Shown here in pieces: positions 7,717-14,785 of a stretch of DNA of 17,126 nucleotides (the first letter of the stretch is position 1; every line of letters begins with the position of its first letter). This DNA is from Puniceicoccales bacterium (GTDB taxonomy: Bacteria > Verrucomicrobiota > Verrucomicrobiia > Opitutales > JAIRLM01). Both the position numbers and the translations under genes were made by a program. The stretch covers positions 1 through 17,126 of the forward strand of contig JAITDL010000004.1 in NCBI GenBank assembly GCA_031282565.1. Reading direction: 5' to 3'. The notes beneath the pieces are model-generated. The model did no database searches. It had not been told where the DNA came from and saw only the letters and a list, made by a program, of their open reading frames with translations.

Positions 7717-9025
7717 TCGCTAAACATATCTCATCATTTTCGCAAATTGCGAGCCAAATAGTGAGGAAATCGCATCTGCTACACTCAACTGCCTCCCCAG
7801 ACGAAAGATTTTTTATGCGCCAGCGGTCACCGCATTCGCATCTAGCGAGAACGAAACGCGCGCCAGCACGTGTAGCTTGTTTGAGCTGTTTATCTTCCGC
7901 AACGGATTCCCGCAATTCGTAGGCCACTCGAGCGCCTGCTCGACGCGCCACATTGGCCATTTCCAATGCCTCAGCTTGCCGCTCGTCATCGAAGATAACC
8001 CACAGATCTGGAGCGACATCGGATTGGTTGAATAATTTTTTCTCCACAAGCAAATTCGACAGCACTACGTCACCTATGGCGAAGCCGCAGGCAGCTAGCG
8101 GCGGTCCACCAAGTTTCTCCACCAGACCATCATAGCGGCCTCCACCTGCCACGGCGCGGCCGGCCCCACTGCGCTCAAAAACCTCAAATACGAAGCCGGT
8201 GTAGTAGGCAAGCCCGCGGACAATTGACAAATCAACGGAAATAAAATCTCCAAACCCCATGGCGCCGAGGAACTTCAAAAGGCCATCCAGTGCGTCAATC
8301 CGCTCCGACGACGAATGGGATGGAAATGCGCTAAAAAACTCGCGGAGAGAATCAAGCGAATTACATGCGACGAGCCCACGCCAGGCGTCTATGAACCGAT
8401 CTGTAAAATCCCCAAGAATCGAGCGCAGAACAGCTTCCGTCACTTCCGCCGGCTCTTTGCCGCTGCGATCGATGGCGCGTAAAATTGCCTCGCCGTCACA
8501 TAGTGGAAACTCACTCAGCAAAATTGTCCACAGTTGGCGATCGCTGAGGCGCAGGCAGATATCATTTGCCGTAAATCCAAGCTCCTGGAGCGTCGACAGA
8601 AGCGCCGCAATCAGCTCGCCGTCCGCGCGGAACCCGCTCTCCCCCAAGATATCACAGTTTAGCTGCAGGAATGAACGCAGCCGTCCCTTCTGCGGTCTTT
8701 CGTAGCGAAATTGTTCGCCAACTGCGCACCAGCGTATTGGTTTTCGAAGTGCTTGGCAGCGAGCACCAACCATCCTCGCGAGCGTCGGAGTCATCTCCGG
8801 CCTCATGGCCACATCCCTGTCTCCACGATCTTTAAAGTGAAAAAGTTGCCCAACTATTTCCGGACCAGACTTATCCGTAAAAAGCTCCAGGGGCTCCAAG
8901 ACGGGACCGTCGTACTCGTCGAAAGCGAAGCGGCCCATGACCATTCGGAAAGCATCAACGATATGTAGGCGCAGCGCAAAATCTTCCGGATAGAAGTCGC
9001 GAAAACCTGGGAGAGTCCCTCGCAT
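7706..9025 (-). CDS. hisS: Histidyl-tRNA synthetase
   Basis: HisRS is the class II synthetase that charges tRNA-His; this copy has 439 residues. Visible are the N-terminal GTLPGFRDFYPED, class II motif 2 with RPEMTPTLARM (75-85) and QFRYERPQKGRLRSFLQLNCDILG (105-128), the histidine-binding VRGLAYYTG (269-277, where most HisRS have RGLDYYTG), motif 3 GGGRYDGL (294-301) and a C-terminal anticodon-binding domain (about 338-430). That domain separates it from the HisZ regulator, which lacks it. The C-terminal domain carries unusual cysteines, C396, C398, C415 and C418, which could bind metal. The ATG at 9025 has a purine-rich AGGG just upstream. It is preceded by an unknown gene 39 bp away and overlaps the MFS gene, pointing to one operon. 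Confidence 0.95.
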   Translation of the reverse strand: MRGTLPGFRDFYPEDFALRLHIVDAFRMVMGRFAFDEYDGPVLEPLELFTDKSGPEIVGQLFHFKDRGDRDVAMRPEMTPTLARMVGARCQALRKPIRWCAVGEQFRYERPQKGRLRSFLQLNCDILGESGFRADGELIAALLSTLQELGFTANDICLRLSDRQLWTILLSEFPLCDGEAILRAIDRSGKEPAEVTEAVLRSILGDFTDRFIDAWRGLVACNSLDSLREFFSAFPSHSSSERIDALDGLLKFLGAMGFGDFISVDLSIVRGLAYYTGFVFEVFERSGAGRAVAGGGRYDGLVEKLGGPPLAACGFAIGDVVLSNLLVEKKLFNQSDVAPDLWVIFDDERQAEALEMANVARRAGARVAYELRESVAEDKQLKQATRAGARFVLARCECGDRWRIKNLSSGEAVECSRCDFLTIWLAICENDEICLANVK

Positions 9026-9064
9026 GGGCCCTGGATGGCAAATATTTTCGCCGTGTCAACGCAC

Positions 9065-9703
9065 TCAACTAACTTCTTTCGCGTGTTTTTTCAAAACTGC
9101 GTTTAGAGCCCTCAGCGCACCTTTGCTAAGTGGTTTATCCTTAGGCGTTTTGCCGTTTTCTTTCAGGTCGATACCGAGCCTGCCATTCAATTCCGCCGTT
9201 AGTTCGCCGAAGGTCGTCGCAGACAGCACAACCTGTTTGTCCTTAGGCAATTGGCGAATGGCGCGCATCACAACCCACACATTTGCATTTCCACCGTCCC
9301 AGCCGGATGAGAGCGCAAGTAGCTGCCTGTGAAGAGCATGTTTCTCCCTATTGCGCGGTTTGCCGCCGACCACCGCAAGACTCTTGGCGTCTTTGACAAT
9401 GGCGGCAAATTCTTCCGGAAGTTCCTCGCCTCCATCGGTTTTCTTCTCGAAAAGTTTTATTAGCCATCCGAAAACTGCTCGAATGACCTGCCAAAATTTT
9501 ATGGCGATTTTACCGATACCAAGCTCAGTGGCAACGGTTAGCAGCAGATCCGCGGCACCTTCAATGACACCCTCCCCGCCATCCGCATTTATTGATTCTA
9601 CCAACTTCCCTTTAAGAATTTCGCTATTGGCAACAAGCGAATAGGCGCTAACTGTATTCATGGCGGCGGCACATAGCGATAGCGCGAAAAATTGCAAGCA
9701 CAA
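9065..9703 (-). CDS. Unknown protein with probable signal peptide
   Basis: This 212-residue protein from a TTG start is not one I recognise. The first 20 residues are hydrophobic and end VSA, a plausible signal peptidase site after A20, though there is no positive charge before the hydrophobic stretch. ATG 9661 (residue 15) is an alternative start that would remove this signal. Residues 62-85 form a second hydrophobic or amphipathic segment rich in aromatic residues (IAIKFWQVIRAVFGWLIKLF), followed by KK and an acidic stretch. The C-terminal half is lysine-rich (SKGALRALNAVLKKHAKE) and presumably globular. It sits on the same strand between the UAP1-like gene (45 bp upstream) and hisS (39 bp downstream), so it is likely in that operon. 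An envelope location is inferred only from the hydrophobic segments. Confidence 0.65.
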   Translation of the reverse strand: MCLQFFALSLCAAAMNTVSAYSLVANSEILKGKLVESINADGGEGVIEGAADLLLTVATELGIGKIAIKFWQVIRAVFGWLIKLFEKKTDGGEELPEEFAAIVKDAKSLAVVGGKPRNREKHALHRQLLALSSGWDGGNANVWVVMRAIRQLPKDKQVVLSATTFGELTAELNGRLGIDLKENGKTPKDKPLSKGALRALNAVLKKHAKEVS

Positions 9704-9748
9704 AATGCAGGGGTCCAGTGTGCTACGAATTCGTGCCTCAACTAATGC

Positions 9749-11182
9749 CTATGCCAAATAGAAATTTTCGACGACGGCCGGCTTCCGATCCAATTTCGAC
9801 CATTTTTCAACGAATTCCCTCGCCGAATTTGCGAAAGACGGCGCTATCTCTATGGGGAACGGAGGAGTTCCATCGGCGTCGCGGATGATGTCCACCTTTC
9901 CTCGGGCCAACCAGTTAGCAAATTGCCGCACCTGATCTCGGCGCGAAGTTTCTGGCGAATCGAGACCGGCCTGATTTTTTATGGGACTAAAAATCTCCTC
10001 CCGACGGCCTTCCAACAGGAGAGTGCGCTCCGCATGGGGAAGCAAATCGAAAATAAATCGTTCCAGCTTAACAGCATTTGCCTCTGTCGGGCGCACAAGG
10101 TGTCCCGCCGCATTTAGATACGGAACGCGCTTAAGTGACGGATGCAGCGGTAAATCCAACAGTTTGTTTTCCTGCGCCTTGGCGTGGAATTGCTCCAAAA
10201 AATTCACGTCAAAAATGTGCATGGCCACATTCGCCAAACTGAAACGGAGCCTGTTAGATACGTCCACAGCCGACGCGCACTCCGGCGGCAAATCCATGTA
10301 TTCGATGACGCGCAGCTTGCCATCGACCTCCACGAAAACGCCAACCTTCTCAGCGGCATAGGCTTTTCTCACACAGCGGCTGGACATCTGCGCGGAATTT
10401 TGGATATGAAATCCAATGAAATATGGATCGACCGGCACGGCGAGCGGGTTATCGATTTGGTGATAGGACAGGTACTTTATGCCGAGTCTGTTGAGCGTCG
10501 TAAACAGATCGCAATTCGCCATTGCCGGCACGAGTCCGCCGTGGCCATCGCTGTGCGTCGCAATGCTTTCCTTCGAAGCCAGAATTAGCCGACCGTCCAA
10601 GTCCATGGTGGGCAGCTGCCCCTGGGCAAATATGTGCACTTCGCGCAGGTTAAAGTACTCATTTTGTTCGAAATAGGAAACCGTTTCCTCCCTATTTGCC
10701 TGGCTCGTAAGTATTAACCACGGAATCGTCACGCCATGGCGCAGCTCGCAGGCGGAAATGCGCTCCGCAAATAGCTGGAACAGAGTCTTCCCGCGCACTG
10801 GAGTTATGGGCACCATGCCCTTGCTTGCGATTGACCCAAGACGCGTACTCTGGCCGCCGGCCGCGCTGACCACGGCGACACTGCCGCTGCGGATTTCCTG
10901 TTCGCCGAACGCAAATGCCCGCTCCCAGCGCTCCTCTTCCGTTTGCGTCGACGGAAGAAACGTGCAGGAAGCCGGTTTCATGGCGGAAGTATCTTTCCCA
11001 TGTCGCCGCAGCCTAAGGACTTCACGGCGCATAAACGAAAGGTCAACGCCGTCAAGCTGGCCGATGATGGCTGATTGCTTTTGCGGCGGCAATTTTTCAA
11101 ACGGCGGTAGAAGATGTTCTTGGCCGTTGCGGCGCAACATATCAAGCAAAGATTCCCACCTCGATTTCCCGCGATTCACCAT
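9749..11182 (-). CDS. UDP-N-acetylhexosamine pyrophosphorylase (UAP1-like, UDPGP family)
   Basis: This is a 477-residue member of the eukaryote-like UDPGP family, whose members make UDP-sugars from UTP and a sugar 1-phosphate; UDP-GlcNAc would feed peptidoglycan and LPS. It shows the nucleotide-binding loop AAGGQSTRLG (107-116) followed by KGMVPI, then HSDGHGG (210-216), where UAP enzymes have PDGNGG, and YHQIDNPL (240-247), the YxQVDNPL signature that contacts the sugar nucleotide. The loop departs from the usual GGQGTRLG...PKG at two places: Ser112 for Gly and Ser120 for Pro. ATG 11182 was chosen because it lies 4 bp after the stop of the ftsB-like gene with GAGG upstream; the frame also runs to a GTG at 11266 that would overlap that gene. 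UDP-glucose or another sugar remains possible. Confidence 0.85.
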   Translation of the reverse strand: MVNRGKSRWESLLDMLRRNGQEHLLPPFEKLPPQKQSAIIGQLDGVDLSFMRREVLRLRRHGKDTSAMKPASCTFLPSTQTEEERWERAFAFGEQEIRSGSVAVVSAAGGQSTRLGSIASKGMVPITPVRGKTLFQLFAERISACELRHGVTIPWLILTSQANREETVSYFEQNEYFNLREVHIFAQGQLPTMDLDGRLILASKESIATHSDGHGGLVPAMANCDLFTTLNRLGIKYLSYHQIDNPLAVPVDPYFIGFHIQNSAQMSSRCVRKAYAAEKVGVFVEVDGKLRVIEYMDLPPECASAVDVSNRLRFSLANVAMHIFDVNFLEQFHAKAQENKLLDLPLHPSLKRVPYLNAAGHLVRPTEANAVKLERFIFDLLPHAERTLLLEGRREEIFSPIKNQAGLDSPETSRRDQVRQFANWLARGKVDIIRDADGTPPFPIEIAPSFANSAREFVEKWSKLDRKPAVVENFYLA

Positions 11183-11186
11183 TTCC

Positions 11187-11480
11187 CTATTCCTCGAAGA
11201 CGTAGACAAATTCCCCGCTGTCGGCATAGCCAAGTCGCTCACGCACAACATGTTTGCGGAACTCACTGTCGCGTGTGAAGCGGATGAGATAATTTTCCAA
11301 ATCCTTCGCTTCGGCGCTCAACTCACGCCCCCTGACCTGCAGCGCGTCGAATTTGCGGATATCACAGCCGTAGCGGGCCCGGCAGCGCCCGGTGAGAAGG
11401 AAAAAGCAGACCACTGGAGCCGCAGCGACGGCGAGCATCCAAAACACGGTCGACTGCGAAAAACTGCGTGCAACCGCCAT
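11187..11480 (-). CDS. Septum formation initiator (FtsB/DivIC family)
   Basis: This is a 97-residue bitopic membrane protein with the family layout: a short cytoplasmic N-terminus, one transmembrane helix (about 10-30), a predicted coiled coil (about 40-65, RELSAEAKDLENYL) and the terminal block FRKHVVRERLGYADSGEFVYVFEE, where RERLGYxxxGE is the signature of FtsB/DivIC. Such proteins join FtsL and FtsQ in the divisome and help activate septal peptidoglycan synthesis. ATG 11480 gives the usual length; a TTG at 11519 would add 13 residues. No clear Shine-Dalgarno precedes it. The stop lies 4 bp before the UAP1-like start, so a cell-wall precursor enzyme and a division protein are probably translated together. 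I leave the symbol blank because FtsB and DivIC cannot be separated from sequence alone. Confidence 0.88.
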   Translation of the reverse strand: MAVARSFSQSTVFWMLAVAAAPVVCFFLLTGRCRARYGCDIRKFDALQVRGRELSAEAKDLENYLIRFTRDSEFRKHVVRERLGYADSGEFVYVFEE

Positions 11481-11610
11481 AGCATGACGGTTTCTAGCTA
11501 ATCGCGGCACCGAATGCAATTATTTTTTTGGTGGAAAATGACGCCCAGCCACCGAACTCAGCCAAACGATCTTGGCAGAACTACGCAGGCGTCAACCACT
11601 TCCATCGGCC

Positions 11611-13392
11611 CTAACTGCCAACAACCAGCAGCGGAACACCCTGCGGAAATTCGCTCACCGCTTGCACTACTATTGGTTCGTAATCATCGTCATCAGGATC
11701 CAAAAAGCCTTTGCGCGTTGTCGATCCGCCGAGAACTAATATCTGTTTTTTAGTGCCTACCTTACTAACAATTTCAGTGCTGCCTTCGCATGTCACGACT
11801 CCACGCGGACTTATGGTTGTTTTCGAGCACACAGCAAAAACCTCAAGGGCGCCATCTTCATTGAAGACGGAGGAAAATGCGTTGTCTACAAACACAATTG
11901 ATATGCCCCCATCGGCAATAGCCGACAAAACGATGCAACCAGCGCATTGACAGGACCCATAGGCACGATCGACATTCGCCGATAGCAGCACACACCCTCT
12001 GCCTCCAATAACTTGCCTGGCCGCATCTAGGAACGCAACAGGGTCTTCAATTGGCCTACCAATAGTAAATTTCGGGAGCAGAGGATCTCTCATGGTATAA
12101 AAATCCGTAAGTCTTCCAGTTGCAGTTGGTTGGCCAAAGAACGCGAAAGTTGTGCCGGCATTCGGAATGGCAATGGTCGCAAAATTATCGCAGCCAAGCA
12201 GAATGATGGCATTGCGAACAATTTCTTCCGCCGGCACGACCCATCTGCCGCTACCTCGAAATTCATTGAGCCTGCCAGTCACGATGGTGGAAGCGCCGTC
12301 GTAAACGGCCACATTTGTGACACTGTTAGTATGCCGCGACGTAATTCCTTCGCGGTTGACAATTTCCCTCGTGAATCCATATAAAAGTTCATCACCTTCG
12401 TCAGCCGCCCACGAACCGCAAAGCCTTATGCGCAATCGAGCTCCCGCATGCTGTCTCCCGCCACGGTCACTCCCCATGTCTAGTGGAGCAAAGCAAAATG
12501 AAGGCGCGTCGTTGCGCATGACGTAATCGTAGAGAATTTTCATGGTTGCGCTGAAATGCCTAATTAGCCCACGCACAGCTTCTGCAGAAGCAAAACGTCG
12601 CTGTCGTAGCAGCATTGTCTGCGTGACACTAAATTTCAGCCTAGCATCTGTTTCTGGAAGCCACTCGCGCCCACGCACCACATAGCCGCTACGATAGCAT
12701 GCACTCATGATTGAAAAATTTTCAGCAAACTCAGTTCGTAGCCCTTCGATGTTTTCCACAATAGCCACATGCAGAGCACGTAGCATATCAGGACACTGCA
12801 CGCACGCATACATGAGAAGCACAGCTATCTGCATCTCCACAAAAGAATGGCCACCATTGCGCGCATCTCTTTCCAGCGCAATTTGCACCGTTGACACAAG
12901 CACGCCAATTAGCGCGTATCGGAAAGCTTCTTTGAAAATGTACTGCGCACATTTGAAGCTGTAGTGGCGCATCGGCGACACGGCAAGGGAAACAACTGGA
13001 TCAGGAAGACGCATCCCAATGCGATCAAAAGCTTCCTCGGCAGGCAGCGGAAACTGAAGCGCATACGACTTGCCAGTTGCTGTGAGATACATCATTTCAG
13101 CAAGCAATCGCGGATTGTTCCTGCAAATTTCAGTTAGCAGCGTAACGGCTCCACTGCAACCACATCCAAACAAAGCAATTGGACGATCAATCACCAATCC
13201 AACTACTTTCAGAAATGCTTCACTGGAAACAAACCCTTGCAATTCGCTAGCTACTTCGCGTTTAGCGTCTATTCCGTAGGCTCCGCTTCCACGCAATTCG
13301 GCTCCGAGATTGGGATGCTCACGCGAAAATTCGCCTACTGTCGCACTACCTACGCCCTGCGGCCTGCCATCATACTTCAATACTATGTTCAT
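11611..13392 (-). CDS. Large unknown protein with central hydrophobic segments
   Basis: This 593-residue protein from ATG 13392 has no family I recognise. It contains a small-residue stretch FGCGCSGAV (75-83), a helical, largely hydrophobic region (about 145-215, including ALIGVLVSTVQIAL and MQIAVLLMYACVQC) that could span or enter a membrane, an arginine-rich middle (about 240-285), and a C-terminal half that alternates short strands and glycines. A CQCAGC motif (481-486) sits between predicted strands and could bind metal or form disulfides. A DPDDDDYEP acidic stretch lies at 565-573. The hydrophobic region loosely resembles the corresponding part of the two paralogs encoded upstream on the same strand (shared GVxVST, SxVE and AxLL positions), but this is only suggestive. 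No Shine-Dalgarno and no convincing promoter were found in the 131 bp before it. Function unknown. Confidence 0.75.
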   Translation of the reverse strand: MNIVLKYDGRPQGVGSATVGEFSREHPNLGAELRGSGAYGIDAKREVASELQGFVSSEAFLKVVGLVIDRPIALFGCGCSGAVTLLTEICRNNPRLLAEMMYLTATGKSYALQFPLPAEEAFDRIGMRLPDPVVSLAVSPMRHYSFKCAQYIFKEAFRYALIGVLVSTVQIALERDARNGGHSFVEMQIAVLLMYACVQCPDMLRALHVAIVENIEGLRTEFAENFSIMSACYRSGYVVRGREWLPETDARLKFSVTQTMLLRQRRFASAEAVRGLIRHFSATMKILYDYVMRNDAPSFCFAPLDMGSDRGGRQHAGARLRIRLCGSWAADEGDELLYGFTREIVNREGITSRHTNSVTNVAVYDGASTIVTGRLNEFRGSGRWVVPAEEIVRNAIILLGCDNFATIAIPNAGTTFAFFGQPTATGRLTDFYTMRDPLLPKFTIGRPIEDPVAFLDAARQVIGGRGCVLLSANVDRAYGSCQCAGCIVLSAIADGGISIVFVDNAFSSVFNEDGALEVFAVCSKTTISPRGVVTCEGSTEIVSKVGTKKQILVLGGSTTRKGFLDPDDDDYEPIVVQAVSEFPQGVPLLVVGS

Positions 13393-13523
13393 GATATTTC
13401 AGCTGATGGCAGGCCGAATCACGGGAGTCAATGGGTTTTTTAGAAAATATCAAAATTAGACTGCATGGCCTTTGCGGTGACACTTTTGCATCTGCTTAGA
13501 TATCCAAATGACGATGGCAAAGT

Positions 13524-14726
13524 TCATTCGCCATCAGACGCCGCATCTATTTGCCACTCAGGCATCAGTAATGTCTGCTGAATGGGATCATCGTAGACAT
13601 CCTCAAATGTCAATTTGCCTCCGAGTTCCACGCGGTCAATGTAGACATGTCCATGTCCATTTGCGCCGCCATTATGTGCTGCGCCGTAGGAGAATGTTGC
13701 GCTTTCAAATTTAGCGGAGACAACTCCAGGCACTCCACCTTTGATGTCGCGCGGTCCAAATGCTAGGCTAACCATCGCCGCTTCGGCGGCATCGGTTGTG
13801 TGCGAAACGTCAATCCTGGAAGGCGGGTAAGTATTTATTGTGATTTTTTGATTCGCAGGGCCGTGCGGAAGGGCAGTCCTAAGTGGCACTCCATTGACAC
13901 CGCCAGCACAAATTTGTTCGTTGGGGTAGGTGAAAAACGTCTGCCCCATGTATGTTCTCAGCAATAGTGCTATGGCATCCGCTATTTTTTCGCTATCCCC
14001 TTTGTTAAGCTTCCATAGAGCAGCAAATAGGGCCCTGCAAAATTCAGCGTTTGAACCGTAGTCGCCCCTCGAAATGGAGACACATTTGCCATCGCCTACG
14101 ACCTCAACAACAGCGCCGCGCTGTTCGCCGCGGTCAACGAAATCCGACATGAACATTGAATGTTCGCCGCTTCTGTCGTCAAATAGCCGCAAAATTGTTT
14201 CGTCTGGCACTAATTCCGGATCTGCTATGCTGCAAACTATGCCCATAATCCGCTCAAATCTAACAACAGGCCGCGCCGTTGGCGATGTCTCGCCATTTAT
14301 TTTGCGGCGTATTATTTCGCCATCTACCGAGCCCAAATCAAGACTGTTGCCCCGTAATTTTGCCCTGGCAGATTTGATAGCATGGACACCGGCCGTATTC
14401 ATAACTGTTCCCGACTTCGTGAAGTGCACATCAAAAATGCATCTGCTAACTGACTGCACCAGACCGTCGACCGCCGCAATTCCACGGCTCGTACATAGCA
14501 GCGCCAAAAGAAAATGTATCCCGCTAACGCCCAGCTCGCGCAGCAACAGAAATCTGATGCGGATGGAACTCACCCTGAATGTATTGCCTACGGATACTAT
14601 CCCAAAAATCATGTAAATTGAAGTGACGCTAAGTCCGCCGCCAAACTTGCCGGAACCATCGAATCCTGCGGCCAATTTCGCGCTATGGCCAGGGCCCGCG
14701 CGCGGTAACAACGAAACGCTAGACAC
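13524..14726 (-). CDS. Unknown paralog A of the TSPTARP family
   Basis: This 400-residue protein (GTG start) belongs to no family I know and is a paralog of the protein encoded just upstream (paralog B). Shared blocks in order: AKLAxG near the N-terminus (16-21); a hydrophobic region with FGIVS, RIRFL and FLLALLCxxxGIxAV (41-86); RRKINGETSPTARP (140-153) followed by ERIMG and the ADP...DETILRLF block (168-182); VSISRxxY, FCRALFAALWKLNKG and AIALLLRTYMGQTFF (216-265); then ALPHG...QKI (285-295) and a closing FSYG...YID...KLTF (345-374). It lacks an obvious cleavable signal, but the 36-90 region could be membrane-associated. The GTG start is supported by a promoter 9 nt upstream and by alignment of the AKLA segment with paralog B. 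Function is unknown. Confidence 0.78.
   Translation of the reverse strand: MSSVSLLPRAGPGHSAKLAAGFDGSGKFGGGLSVTSIYMIFGIVSVGNTFRVSSIRIRFLLLRELGVSGIHFLLALLCTSRGIAAVDGLVQSVSRCIFDVHFTKSGTVMNTAGVHAIKSARAKLRGNSLDLGSVDGEIIRRKINGETSPTARPVVRFERIMGIVCSIADPELVPDETILRLFDDRSGEHSMFMSDFVDRGEQRGAVVEVVGDGKCVSISRGDYGSNAEFCRALFAALWKLNKGDSEKIADAIALLLRTYMGQTFFTYPNEQICAGGVNGVPLRTALPHGPANQKITINTYPPSRIDVSHTTDAAEAAMVSLAFGPRDIKGGVPGVVSAKFESATFSYGAAHNGGANGHGHVYIDRVELGGKLTFEDVYDDPIQQTLLMPEWQIDAASDGE
14269..14288 (-). repeat. 20-bp identical segment, copy 1 (TSPTARP codons of paralog A)
   Basis: These 20 bases are identical to 15492-15511 in paralog B. They encode the TSPTARP core up to the second base of the last proline codon. 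Synonymous positions are also conserved, which stands out because the two genes otherwise differ strongly at the base level. Confidence 0.8.
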
Positions 14727-14735
14727 AGTGGCTGT

Positions 14736-14763
14736 ATTTTACGGCAAAAGCGCAATTGCGCAA
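14736..14763 (-). promoter_or_regulatory. Candidate promoter of paralog A, near-leaderless layout
   Basis: On the minus strand, TTGCGC (14758-14763) is followed by a 16-bp spacer and TAAAAT (14736-14741, five of six -10 consensus bases), then 9 nt to the GTG at 14726. A start point about 7 nt after the -10 box would leave only one to three untranslated bases. There is no Shine-Dalgarno sequence. The same spacer, the same -10 box and the same distance to the start codon are found before paralog B. Confidence 0.55.
14750..14761. repeat. Perfect 12-bp palindrome overlapping the paralog A promoter
   Basis: GCGCAATTGCGC is a perfect self-complementary 12-mer. It covers part of the spacer and four bases of the -35 box of the candidate promoter of paralog A, a position suited to an operator. 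It also lies downstream of the stop of paralog B (14786). A terminator role is less likely, because the palindrome has no loop and the following T-run is only four bases. Confidence 0.45.
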
Positions 14764-14785
14764 TAAAAATCATATCCGCGGCAGT

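Noticed and set aside
11183..11266. GTG 11266 as the UAP1-like start
   Set aside because: It overlaps the ftsB-like gene by 80 bp, while ATG 11182 has GAGG upstream and sits 4 bp after that gene's stop.
10758..11501. 247-residue plus-strand open frame opposite the UAP1-like and ftsB-like genes
   Set aside because: Both minus-strand genes have clear family motifs. The plus-strand translation is Arg/Ser-rich without any motif, as expected of an antisense frame in GC-biased DNA.
11530..11553. GGTGG...CCACC inverted repeat next to a run of seven T, considered as a terminator
   Set aside because: The T-run precedes the repeat on the plus strand and is an A-run on the minus strand, so it is in the wrong position for termination of either strand's transcripts. 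The stem is only 5 bp.
14074..14616. 180-residue plus-strand open frame opposite paralog A
   Set aside because: Paralog A is supported by its homolog next door. The antisense frame has no comparable partner opposite paralog B.
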